Shown here piece by piece: positions 1 through 8,300 of a stretch of DNA of 64,000 nt. The DNA is from Campylobacterales bacterium. Lineage in GTDB: Bacteria; Campylobacterota; Campylobacteria; Campylobacterales; Sulfurimonadaceae. A program made the position numbers and the translations under genes. Location of the stretch: assembly GCA_026390115.1 (NCBI GenBank), contig JAPLGO010000016.1, positions 62,001-126,000 on the forward strand, given 5' to 3'. The number at the start of each line of letters is the position of its first letter. The first letter of the stretch is position 1. Below the pieces are notes generated by a model that searched no databases, had not been told where the DNA came from, and saw only the letters and a list, made by a program, of their open reading frames with translations.

Positions 1-137
1 TTATCTTTTGTTTGGTAGTTTGAAACAGTTTTGTCGCTTACGCCCAGAGTCTCTGCTATCTGTTTTATATTTTTATCTGCATCTACATAGAGACTTCTTG
101 CCAGAATTCTATTGCGGTCTGCATTACTGAGTATCAT
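1..137 (-). CDS. Phage HTH protein, possible small terminase (partial)
   Basis: The reading frame runs off the left edge, so only about 45 N-terminal residues are visible. They hold a helix-turn-helix: KQIAETLGVSDKTVSNY. Its ATG (135-137) overlaps the TGA of the upstream gp36-like gene (134-136), so the two are probably translationally coupled. Proteins of this shape beside Mu-type head genes are often the DNA-recognition (small) terminase subunit, which is inference here. It could also be a late regulator. Confidence 0.5.
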   Translation of the reverse strand, partial: MILSNADRNRILARSLYVDADKNIKQIAETLGVSDKTVSNYQTKD

Positions 138-544
138 CGAAAACCTCTCATACTAACTCTTTTTCTCTTTCCATGGGCAAAAGCAAACGGTTTTGTAGTT
201 ACATCGACTGAAGCTGTAGAACTGCTCGTTACCTCTGTTCTTAATCTTCCGTTGCTCATCTTTGAGAGATACGCTTCGTTCTCTTTTTTGAGTTCTTTGT
301 CACTTTCGCTTACAAGTCCATTCTTGCGGCGAAGCTCATAGATAGTTAGGTCAACTGTTATTTTCTTTAGAAGCGGAGTAGGATTCTCAGGAAGGATGAT
401 AAAAGATTCGATAAAAGAGATGGCATCATTGAGCGCATCATCAATTACACTTTGGTCTGTTGCACCTGTTGCATTTATATCGCTGAGTTGTGTGAGTTCA
501 CGCTCACTTATCTCTTTTAGTAAATCTTCATTTGTAATCATCAT
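134..544 (-). CDS. Mu gp36-like head-tail protein
   Basis: This 136-residue protein fits the Mu gp36 / DUF1320 family of head completion or head-tail joining proteins. The start MITNEDLLKEISERELTQL and the 'DDALNDAISFIESFI' segment followed by 'TVDLTIYELRRKNG' are typical of that family. The ATG at 544 is preferred over one four codons upstream because GAGG lies six bases before it. It sits between the capsid gene and an HTH gene in a leftward head operon. Function is by family and position only. Confidence 0.65.
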   Translation of the reverse strand: MMITNEDLLKEISERELTQLSDINATGATDQSVIDDALNDAISFIESFIILPENPTPLLKKITVDLTIYELRRKNGLVSESDKELKKENEAYLSKMSNGRLRTEVTSSSTASVDVTTKPFAFAHGKRKRVSMRGFR

Positions 545-624
545 GTTATACCTCAAAATTACCGTTTAAAACCCGTTTAAAAATCAAAAACTCTTTTAAC
601 TCGATACATTTATCGAATTAGTCA

Positions 625-648
625 ATAAAGAGCGTTAAAGCTCTTTAT
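625..648 (-). terminator. Hairpin after the capsid gene
   Basis: A perfect 9-bp stem (ATAAAGAGC / GCTCTTTAT) with a 6-nt loop lies just beyond the capsid stop codon. A second small hairpin (TCGATA / TATCGA, 601-616) lies next to it. There is no clear U-tract on the minus strand, so it may be an RNA-stability element or partial terminator that keeps capsid mRNA above gp36 mRNA. Confidence 0.45.
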
Positions 649-650
649 AT

Positions 651-1640
651 TTACGCACTAAATTTTAGTTTAATCAGTGCACCCGGTCTGACACAATATG
701 GAATTGCTTTCATCTCTGTCTCAAATCCCCACCCTTTACCTTTATTAAGTGGTTCCGGAGTTGATGCAAAGAACAACTGAGGAGCAACTTTGAGGGCTTC
801 TGTATGATCCGCTCTTCCGTACACATGTCTAAATACATCAGAACTTAAAGGTATAACAACTGCTTCAGCCTCTGCTATGAATGGTTGTGTAACACCATTT
901 GCATCTTTCCATGTTGCACGAAACGGGATATATCTTTTTGAGTTATAAACAAGTACTCTCACCCCATTTTCATCAGCCCAAGAAGCTTGACCTCCAATTC
1001 CAAACTCACCTTCAGCTTTTGCAGCAGCAGCGAGTCTTGTGATAAATAGCGGATGCGCAAGAATCTCATAAGGCGTAACTATCCCTATCTCTTCAGAAAT
1101 AGCATTATCTATCTCATCAAGTAGCTCTATATGCTCTTTTGCTTTATAGTCAATTGGATCTGTATCTGTTGTAAATTCAAAGAGTACTGTTCCCTCTCCA
1201 TCCACTACTTTGCCAAACAATGCACCTGTAGACATAAACTCCAAAGTTGTAGCATACTCATCTGTATGCTCTTGCATAAGTGTTGCAATTTTCTGAGATA
1301 CTGCCTGAACTTGTGCCTCACCTTCAAGTGTTTCAAACTGATTCATCTCATGGGCTAAAATCTGGGCACTGAGACCAAATCTTGGGATTTCGATAGTAAT
1401 CTCATATATATCACCATTATCTTTTACAAGACGGTCTGCACCTGGAGCCAGTGCTTTTAAAACTATTGAAGCACCTTTTCTGATACGAAGTTTTGCAGTA
1501 TTTCCAAGCACTGGTTCACCCTTGCTTTTAAAATATTTGTCAAATACATAAGTACCACTTGTTTTGATTTGGTTGATTGCCGTCATCATCTTCACTAAAG
1601 TCCATAGCGTCATTACATACGCAAAAGTTATCGTAGCCAT
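651..1640 (-). CDS. Phage major capsid protein, lambda gpE family
   Basis: At 329 residues it matches the usual length of the lambda gpE / 'phage capsid E' family. Diagnostic parts are the N-terminal TLWTLVKMMTAINQIKTSG, the 'IEIPRFGLSAQILAHEMNQF' segment and the conserved end CVRPGALIKLKFSA. AGAGAGG seven bases before the ATG supports the start. The upstream gene encodes a gpD-like decoration protein, as in lambda. It would form the icosahedral shell. A Mu-type protease and gp36 around a lambda-type capsid make this head module mosaic. Confidence 0.85.
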   Translation of the reverse strand: MATITFAYVMTLWTLVKMMTAINQIKTSGTYVFDKYFKSKGEPVLGNTAKLRIRKGASIVLKALAPGADRLVKDNGDIYEITIEIPRFGLSAQILAHEMNQFETLEGEAQVQAVSQKIATLMQEHTDEYATTLEFMSTGALFGKVVDGEGTVLFEFTTDTDPIDYKAKEHIELLDEIDNAISEEIGIVTPYEILAHPLFITRLAAAAKAEGEFGIGGQASWADENGVRVLVYNSKRYIPFRATWKDANGVTQPFIAEAEAVVIPLSSDVFRHVYGRADHTEALKVAPQLFFASTPEPLNKGKGWGFETEMKAIPYCVRPGALIKLKFSA

Positions 1641-1654
1641 TTATATACCTCTCT

Positions 1655-2125
1655 TTATTTTGTAATAATTTTATTTTTAAATAAAATGACATTTAAAAAG
1701 TCATCTAAGCCTATGATATGTTTTGAAATAACATCGCCTGTAACAACAACAGTAGTTTTTTTGCTCTCAAATATATCATTGTAAAGAACACCGTTTGCGT
1801 TCCATTCGCCGAGATTTTCCCAGCTGTCTGTATCTGTCAAAGCTGCACTATTGGATGCACCTAAACTTTTAAAAGTACTGCCTTGGTAATATACCTCTGC
1901 ATCTGCAGCGAATGGAGCATCTGCTACATCATAAGCTTGAGTCTCAAGTGATTTCCAAGTCTTACCGCCATCTGAACTCGTCAACAATGTTCCCATTCTT
2001 AGAGCTTCACCAACTGCAAGGTTTGCAGGAATAGACACTGTACCAACTACCGTCTGTTCAACATCACTAAAAATCTCTGCTTGTGTTCTTTTTGTAATGT
2101 TACTAACACTTTTACCTGTAAACAT
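1655..2125 (-). CDS. Head decoration protein, lambda gpD-like
   Basis: This 156-residue protein lies immediately before the major capsid gene. The C-terminal half (GVLYNDIFESKKTTVVVTGDV, then a residue run ending LDDFLNVILFKNKIITK) has the pattern of lambda gpD-type stabilising proteins that trimerise on the capsid. The N-terminal half (about 50-110, with TLLTSSDGGKTWKSL) resembles a carbohydrate-binding or beta-sandwich insertion often displayed on capsids. Its ATG overlaps the TAA of the protease gene by one base, indicating coupling. GGAGGG precedes the start. Confidence 0.65.
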   Translation of the reverse strand: MFTGKSVSNITKRTQAEIFSDVEQTVVGTVSIPANLAVGEALRMGTLLTSSDGGKTWKSLETQAYDVADAPFAADAEVYYQGSTFKSLGASNSAALTDTDSWENLGEWNANGVLYNDIFESKKTTVVVTGDVISKHIIGLDDFLNVILFKNKIITK

Positions 2126-2976
2126 TATTCAAACCCTCCTAATTTTAATACATCATATTGAGGTGAATCACCACCTTGACTTTGTGACCCTGCAAACATG
2201 TTGTTAGATCCAGGTATAAGTGTCATAGGTTTTGCAGCTGCCAAGAACTTTTCAAACTCTTCCGGATTATTTATACTGAAAGCCTTTAGTGACTCTTTTT
2301 GCTCCGGATGGATTTTCTTAGCAGCAATAGCCTCATCAATCTTTGCCTCTGCCTTTGCCTCCAACAACTCTTTTTTTTCATCTTTGAGAGTTTGATTTTC
2401 TGCTTTCATCTTTTCATACTCTGCTTTTTCTACTTCATTCAAAATTTTGTCCTCCTTATCTTGAATTAGACTGCCTTTATTTACACGCACTTCATCTAAA
2501 CTCTCAAAAAAAGGCTTGTTCGTAAGAGCAACTGAGTGAAGTGACCATCCTGTGTCATCCCCAGTGACTTGATCCACCGTATGCGGAACCAAGACCGGGG
2601 ATAAATATTTATACTTTTGTTCTTTTATGAGCACAACTGTGTCTGGAAGCCACTCTATCCGCGCCAATAAAGCATCGTTTTCTACTTTGAGCTCTTTTAC
2701 CCATCCGGCTGCTTCTGCTTTATCTCCAGAGAGTGTTTGGTGCTCAAAATCTGCGACTACCTCGCCTAAGCCTGAACTATTAAAGTTGACGACCATCTGT
2801 TCTAAATCTTTAAGAACTAGCTCAAATGGTCCGGCCATATGCCCTTTCCATTTACCTACAATTGCCACCTTTTGCCAGACATCTGCACTTGCTAATGCTT
2901 CTGCATTATTGATGCTGCAAGCAATTATCTGTTTTACAGCGACAGCAGAACAAACAACCATTATTTTTCTTTTCAT
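2125..2976 (-). CDS. Mu gpI-like head maturation protease/scaffold
   Basis: This 283-residue protein matches the Mu protein I family. The N-terminal two thirds carry the protease pattern (GPFELVLKDLEQMVVNFN, then DFEHQTLSGDKAEAAGWVKEL, then ALTNKPFFESLDEV). Residues about 175-245 are a charged coiled coil expected of the internal scaffold made from the same gene. In this family the C-terminal part can also be produced alone from an internal start, which was not resolved here. It overlaps the decoration gene and follows the gp37-like gene by five bases. Confidence 0.8.
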   Translation of the reverse strand: MKRKIMVVCSAVAVKQIIACSINNAEALASADVWQKVAIVGKWKGHMAGPFELVLKDLEQMVVNFNSSGLGEVVADFEHQTLSGDKAEAAGWVKELKVENDALLARIEWLPDTVVLIKEQKYKYLSPVLVPHTVDQVTGDDTGWSLHSVALTNKPFFESLDEVRVNKGSLIQDKEDKILNEVEKAEYEKMKAENQTLKDEKKELLEAKAEAKIDEAIAAKKIHPEQKESLKAFSINNPEEFEKFLAAAKPMTLIPGSNNMFAGSQSQGGDSPQYDVLKLGGFE

Positions 2977-2981
2977 TTTTT

Positions 2982-3422
2982 TTAAATCCCTCCTGATAGT
3001 ATTGGATTTGGTATAGTCATAGATATCTCTTTTTGATAGACAGTTAAATATCCGCCTGCTGCATTCGCATCAAAAATCTTTCTCAATTTTTTTAATTCAA
3101 GCGGCTGTGAATCTTCTATGGATTTAAAAGCTAACTGTTTATAAATCTCTTTTAAAACATCATGGATTTCAGCTTGAGTATTTGTTCTTATGGTTTTATT
3201 TTTTGAATAAGACATGTGGACTATATAGAGTGAAAAATCAATATCTATAGTTCTTGGTTTAGAAGTGTCATCTTGTATGAAATCTATATATACGATAGGA
3301 AGAGACGCTTTTAAAAAGTTTCCTTCTTCCGGTTTTTCCAGCTCACCAAAATATTTTTCAGCGTTTATAGTTGTATTGGCAGTAATTGCAGTTATTAACC
3401 TATCGTGATATTTTTGATACAT
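2982..3422 (-). CDS. Mu gp37-like (DUF1834) protein
   Basis: This is a 146-residue protein. N-terminal YQKYHDRLITAITANTTI, the central beta-strand-rich segment and the end 'VYQKEISMTIPNPIL' fit the gp37/DUF1834 family, which has head-tail or tail terminator-like roles in Mu-type phages. It is the first gene of the leftward head operon. AGAGG lies six bases before the ATG. The assignment rests on general pattern plus its neighbours. Confidence 0.55.
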   Translation of the reverse strand: MYQKYHDRLITAITANTTINAEKYFGELEKPEEGNFLKASLPIVYIDFIQDDTSKPRTIDIDFSLYIVHMSYSKNKTIRTNTQAEIHDVLKEIYKQLAFKSIEDSQPLELKKLRKIFDANAAGGYLTVYQKEISMTIPNPILSGGI

Positions 3423-3580
3423 CTTGCCTCTTTACTAAAATTATGACCGAAGCTTAGAGCAAAGCGACTCTGGTTTCTACTCTTGTTTTTTAGAAAAATC
3501 CCTTTAAAAAAAGCCTTATTAGATTGCTTGTGTGCTTATCTCTTAAAATGCCGGAGTCGAGTTAGAAAAAAGGAAAAGAA
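3423..3580. promoter_or_regulatory. Divergent promoter region between head and tail operons
   Basis: This 158-bp gap separates the leftward head genes from the rightward tail genes and must hold promoters for both. No textbook -35/-10 pair stands out. AT-rich runs near 3495-3545 are candidates. The rightward gene is preceded by AAGGA. Confidence 0.4.
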
Positions 3581-3823
3581 ATGTCAACTATCTTAGAGCT
3601 ACTCCCTCTCTTAAACTTTGTTTTTGTCATGGTTCTCATTCCCATATGGAAGTTAGCAAAGTCTTTGAGTGTCTCTAAAGATGAAGTTGAAGAGTTGAAA
3701 AAGCTAAACAAAAGCATTACTCAAGAGATCAAGATTTTAAAGCTTGTTCTCTTCCAGTATCTGCCTGATGAAGCGATTAAAACATACCTGAATGAGCAGA
3801 TGAAAATAGAAGAAAAAAACTAA
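3581..3823 (+). CDS. Small membrane protein with coiled coil, phage
   Basis: This 80-residue protein was not recognised. Residues 5-28 form one hydrophobic helix (LELLPLLNFVFVMVLIPIWKL). The rest is charged and heptad-like (EVEELKKLNKSITQEIKILK). It is the first gene of the rightward tail operon, with AAGGA upstream. It could be an accessory holin or a small virion protein. The neighbours give no firm role. Confidence 0.55.
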   Translation: MSTILELLPLLNFVFVMVLIPIWKLAKSLSVSKDEVEELKKLNKSITQEIKILKLVLFQYLPDEAIKTYLNEQMKIEEKN

Positions 3824-3835
3824 AGGAGCGTAAAG

Positions 3836-4009
3836 ATGGCAGAAAAAAAAGTAACAGTGAGAGCACTTAAAGAGCTGAGAGCTGAAAACGGTAAGAAAGT
3901 TCCTATTGGCGGAACGACTGAGGTGCTAGAGAGTACATCAAAAATTCTCATAGCAAACAAAAGTGCAGAGCTTGTAGTTACAGCTGCTGTAACGCAAGCT
4001 AAGGAGTAG
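3836..4009 (+). CDS. Small phage protein, 57 aa
   Basis: Short ORF starting MAEKKVTVRALKELRAENGK with AAGGAG at the usual distance. It lies 12 bases after the previous stop and 3 bases before the tail tube gene, whose SD overlaps its end. The composition (basic, then 'VPIGGTTEVLESTSKILIANKSAELV') resembles the small head-tail-region proteins that sit just before tail tube genes in Mu-like phages. Function unknown. Confidence 0.6.
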   Translation: MAEKKVTVRALKELRAENGKKVPIGGTTEVLESTSKILIANKSAELVVTAAVTQAKE

Positions 4010-4012
4010 AGT

Positions 4013-4579
4013 ATGAATCCAATTGAAAGATATATCGGTGGTGGGAAGATTTTTCTAGCCAAATGGAACGGTACGCTTTACGAGACAGAGGTTGAAGTAG
4101 GAGAAATTCAAAGTGCAACTTTAAAGATAAACCCAACATACACTGATGCAATCGCTAAAGACAGCGGTATTGCTAAAAAGGTTGATAAAGTCGTTAAATC
4201 TGTAGATGCAACTATTTCTTTTACAACTCAAAATGTAAATAAAGTCAATATGGCAATGGCAATGCTCGGTTCAGATACTCAAACAGAAACATTCGCAATC
4301 GGTGATACTTTGCCTGACAATACAGTGGCAACAGTTGAGACGGTTATTCCGGTCATAGACGGTGTAACTATCTCAAAAATTGAGGCTAGGGTTAGAATTG
4401 TCGGCGTAAATATTTCAGGCAGTTTTAATCCTGTGCTATTGGTTCATCATGCGGTCATAACACCTACTAGTGATCTACGAGATTTCTTTGCAGACAAACA
4501 TGCAACGCTTGGCTTTAATGGCGAGGTTTTAGAAGTGGCTGCTGGGTATTTTAAAGAATACCATATGCCTAAAGCGTAG
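4013..4579 (+). CDS. Major tail tube protein
   Basis: This is a 188-residue beta-rich protein. Segments such as VGEIQSATLKINPTYTDAI, then 'KVVKSVDATISFTTQNVN', and the C-terminal LGFNGEVLEVAAGYFKEY are typical of siphovirus tail tube subunits. It lies just upstream of a frameshifted chaperone pair and the tape measure gene, which is the canonical position of the tube gene in long non-contractile tails. AAGGAG precedes the ATG. No sheath gene is seen, so the tail should be flexible. Confidence 0.7.
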   Translation: MNPIERYIGGGKIFLAKWNGTLYETEVEVGEIQSATLKINPTYTDAIAKDSGIAKKVDKVVKSVDATISFTTQNVNKVNMAMAMLGSDTQTETFAIGDTLPDNTVATVETVIPVIDGVTISKIEARVRIVGVNISGSFNPVLLVHHAVITPTSDLRDFFADKHATLGFNGEVLEVAAGYFKEYHMPKA

Positions 4580-4589
4580 GTGGTAGAAG

Positions 4590-5072
4590 ATGGCAATAAG
4601 TACTAAATATCCAGTAGAGATTGAGATAGATGAAACTAAATATAGTGTAACTGTTAGCGAAGCTACAAAAGCTCAAACTAATGAGATTGATGTTGTTAGT
4701 CAAGGCTATAAAGAAGAGCTGAACAAAAGAGCTCCTATTCAAGAACAACTTAATGAGGCGAGAGAAGATTTTGCAATAAATAAAGAGATTCTTGCGCATG
4801 GTAGTGTTGTTGAAAAAGTAAAAGTTATGTTTGAACAAAAGGCACTTAACAAAGAGATATTCAGACTCGAAAGAGAGTTAGAAGTGATAGATAAAAGCTC
4901 TACAAACTTTGGCGAAATGCTTGAAGACATCTTCTCTAAAAGATTTGATTTACAAGTAAGCGGTGCAGACAAAGCCTCTCTTAAAAAAGAGATAGAAAAT
5001 AAAAGCATAGGCTATAAAAATATTTTTAATGAGATTGGCGAGTTGGTGACAAAGAGCAAAGAAAAAAAGTAA
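4590..5072 (+). CDS. Tail assembly chaperone, short (gpG-like) form
   Basis: This is a 160-residue, charged, helical protein located between the tail tube and tape measure genes, where lambda carries G. It should coat the tape measure during tail assembly and is not expected in the virion. It ends KSKEKK at a stop codon that directly follows a slippery A AAA AAG heptamer, so it is the zero-frame product of a programmed frameshift. Sequence similarity to known chaperones is not obvious, and the call rests on position and the frameshift. Confidence 0.7.
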   Translation: MAISTKYPVEIEIDETKYSVTVSEATKAQTNEIDVVSQGYKEELNKRAPIQEQLNEAREDFAINKEILAHGSVVEKVKVMFEQKALNKEIFRLERELEVIDKSSTNFGEMLEDIFSKRFDLQVSGADKASLKKEIENKSIGYKNIFNEIGELVTKSKEKK

Positions 5073-5314
5073 ATAACATTATCACTTACCTCAAGAGCAG
5101 CGGTAAGGATAATGGGATTTTTCAAGTAGAACTTGCATGTGACTGGGAGCGAGCAATGACAAATCTCTTCTCACTTAGTTCAAAGAGTGGCATATCAAGT
5201 GTAGAAGTTGAGTATGTGGTCGTAAAAGACTTTTGCGAAAAGTATGAGTTAGACACAATAGATACATTTTCTGTCATTAAGAGAATTGTATCTGAAGTTT
5301 ACAGTAAAAAATAG
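4590..5314 (+). CDS. Tail assembly chaperone, -1 frameshift (gpGT-like) form
   Basis: A -1 shift on A AAA AAG (5063-5069) lets ribosomes skip the TAA at 5070-5072 and read VNNIITYLKSSGKDNGIFQV onward to the TAG at 5312-5314. This adds 81 residues for a 241-residue fusion. The -1 frame is open throughout, has no plausible start codon with an SD near its beginning, and encodes a compact domain (CDWERAMTNLFSLSS). In lambda the T domain recruits tail tube subunits to the tape measure complex. The tape measure starts 9 bases later. Confidence 0.8.
5063..5113 (+). promoter_or_regulatory. Programmed -1 ribosomal frameshift signal
   Basis: The slippery heptamer A AAA AAG (5063-5069) is in the correct phase (GAA AAA AAG TAA). 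After an 8-nt spacer there is a hairpin: ATTATC (5078-5083), one bulged A, CTTACC (5085-5090), an 11-nt loop, then GGTAAG-GATAAT (5102-5113). All 12 base pairs are Watson-Crick. Heptamer, spacer and stem-loop are the three expected parts of a stimulated -1 shift. Confidence 0.85.
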
Positions 5315-5323
5315 GAGGGCACC

Positions 5324-8300
5324 GTGGCAGACAAAGAGTTAAAAATCAAAATAACTGTTGACAAAAATACCGGTGCCGTTTCTATTGTGGATGGAGAGTT
5401 TAACAAGCTCTCAGACACAGTATCTAGCACAGAAAAAAGCATAAAGGATTTAAACGCACAGCAAGATATTTTAAGAAACTCAAATATTGCTTTACAAAAA
5501 ACAATAAATAATTTAAACAAAGAAGAGTCCGACTATAAAGAAACAAAAGACTATTTCACAAAAAAGATTAAAGACAATACTATTGCTTCAAAAGAAAATG
5601 CTGCTCAACTTAAAGAGCATAAAGACGCACTCAAAGAGTTAAAAAACAACACCGATAACACATCTATGTCTCTTGGCGAAATGGCTTCTAAAATAGGTCT
5701 TTTTTATATTGCGTATGAAACTTTTAAAGATACAATAGGCAAAGTTTTAACTGATGGTTTTTCGTATAATAAACAATTAGAAGATTCAAGCGCAGGTTTA
5801 ACTGCTCTCACGGTCGCTACGAGTTCAAATATTTCTGCAATGGGTAATCATTTATCTATTACAGAGAAATATTACTTGGCACAAAAAGAAGCCATAAGCA
5901 CAACAGCGGAATTGAATAAAATCAATACTGAAACAACTCGTTCTCTTGCCGAAAATGCTCAGATATATAAATCATTATATGCAACTATGAAAGACCACGG
6001 TGCGAGTAACGCTCAAATGGTTACGATGACAAAAGAGCTTTCTATTGCTTCAAGCAGTGCTGGAATACAAATGCATGCACTCCTCGCAGGTGTTGATGGA
6101 TTAGCGACCGGAACTGTTTTAGCAAATAGTGATTTAGGTCGCTTTTTAGGCTCAATTGGGCTAACAAATGATAAGTTAAAAGAAAGCAAAGATGTAGCAG
6201 GGCTAGTAATTGATAAGTTAAAAGATTTCAAAGTGCTTGACACCATGACTGTTGCTACAAGTCAACTTAGTAATGCATGGAATCAGTTTACTGGAGAACT
6301 TACTAAAGATTATTTTGAACACTCAAAAGATAGCATCAAAGAGTTAACTTCACTACTAAATGGAACAACAACCGCATTAAAAAACTTAAAAATTGAGTGG
6401 ACGGCTGAAATAAATATCAAGGGAGTAGATGATTATAAAATAAAACTATCTCAACTTGAAGCGGATTTAAAAGAAGCCAAAAAGAATGCTGCTGGTGCTG
6501 GCTGGTTTCCAAAAGATGCTTATATTCAAGAGTCAAAACTGATAGAAGGTCAAATCAGCTTATTAAAAGAGAGATTTGAATTCGCATCAAAATCAACTGT
6601 GCAAAAAGATACTTTAGTTAAAAAAGAAAAAGACCCACAACAGACTTATGAGCAATGGAAGGCTTTAGAATTAAAGAAAAAAGATGTAACCACTGCAACG
6701 GACGAAGAGTTAAAAAAGATTTATGAAGCAAGATATAAAGATGAAGAAGCCAAAGCTAAAAAAGCTATAACAGAGATGGCTACACGCACAAAAGAGTGGG
6801 CAACCGAGAGCATAAAAATATCTGCTAATTTAGCTGCCGCTCAAATGGATGCACAAAATAAACCATATATCGACTTGCTTGCCAAGTATGATGAAGAGGT
6901 ACTAAAATTTGGAAAAGTACAAGGTGCAAAAGAAAAATTGGCAGAAGCATATAATGCAGAACTTGAAAAACTAAATAAAGCCTCACTTCAAAAATCTTTA
7001 GAAAATGAAGATACTTTGGCAGCTATGGGTTTTAAGATATTTGAAGAGAATGAAGCAAAAAAACTAGCTCTCACAAATGAGTCAATCGACACCTCTATGA
7101 ACCACATGCAATCAATGCTCGACATGCAAATCTCTCTGGCAGAGAGCGCAAAAGATTGGACAAACAATCTAAGCGGTCAAGCCGGAAACATCGCGGACAT
7201 CAGCAAGGCGATGGATGCTATGCGTGTACTCGACATGAAAAGCACAAAAACAAATCTGCAACTTCAAGAAGATTACGCAAAAGCTTTTTTGAGTGCGAAC
7301 GGCGATATTGTAAAAGAGAAAGAGGCAAGTGTAAGATTTGATGAGGGGAACGCCCAGCTCAAAGATGAACTAAACCGTCAAGAGATAAATGGCTACGCAA
7401 CTTTAGCCGGCGCGATGAGTCAATCTTTCTCAAAAGGCTCTGATGCTGCTATGGCATTTATGGCAATTCAGCAATCACTATCTCTCTACAACGGTGTCAC
7501 AGCGGTTTTAGGTGCGTGGGCATCTGCTCCATTCCCTGCTAATTTACCTGCAGTTGCAAGTACAACAGTTGCGGTCGCTGCTTTACTTGCTCAGGTTGGG
7601 CAAAGCTTTAGCGGAAGCGGTGGCGGTAGTTCTGCTCCAACCGAAGATTTTGCGGCAAACAAAGCACTTATCGAAGCAAACTACAACCCGATTACAGACC
7701 GTCTTGACCGTCAAATATCACTTTTAGAATCCATCGACAGAAAAGGATCATCATCTTCTCTTGGTATCAGTAAATCATCTAGTGACTTTGAGAAAAACTA
7801 TAAACTATGGGTTGAAGATACTTTGCAAAAAGCTAGAATTGGCTCTGTAAATTCAAAAATGAGTGTTGCAGAACTCAACCAAGTTGTAGATGCAATCGAA
7901 GTAAAATCGGGTGTTAACACATTTACTACAACACAAAGTAATGGATTAAATGCCAACAATATCGGGTATATCTCTCTAAACACAGATATTTTAAGAGAGG
8001 GTTATAACCTCATATCAGCTCTTCAAACTGCTCAAGGCGGATACACCGGAACACTCGGTCAAGCTGGCATGCACGGTACACAAGCAGAGATGAATGCACA
8101 AGTGCAAGCATCCATTGCAGATAGTCTTAACAAAGCACAAGGTCTGGTTAATGACTGGGCGATGGGTATTATCGGCTCTATGGACGATTTGGAATCCGCT
8201 GCAAAAGATTTTAAAAATTACTATGACGATGTAACAGGCTCGATGTTTTATCAAACAGATACCCTCAAAAAAGCTTTTGATGATGTCGATAAACTAAGAG

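Noticed and set aside
1131-1358. Plus-strand frame inside the capsid gene
   Set aside because: It lies fully opposite a well-supported capsid gene, with cysteine-rich shadow composition.
5070-5314. Separate gene for the second chaperone domain
   Set aside because: No start codon with an SD near its beginning, and the frameshift signal explains its expression.
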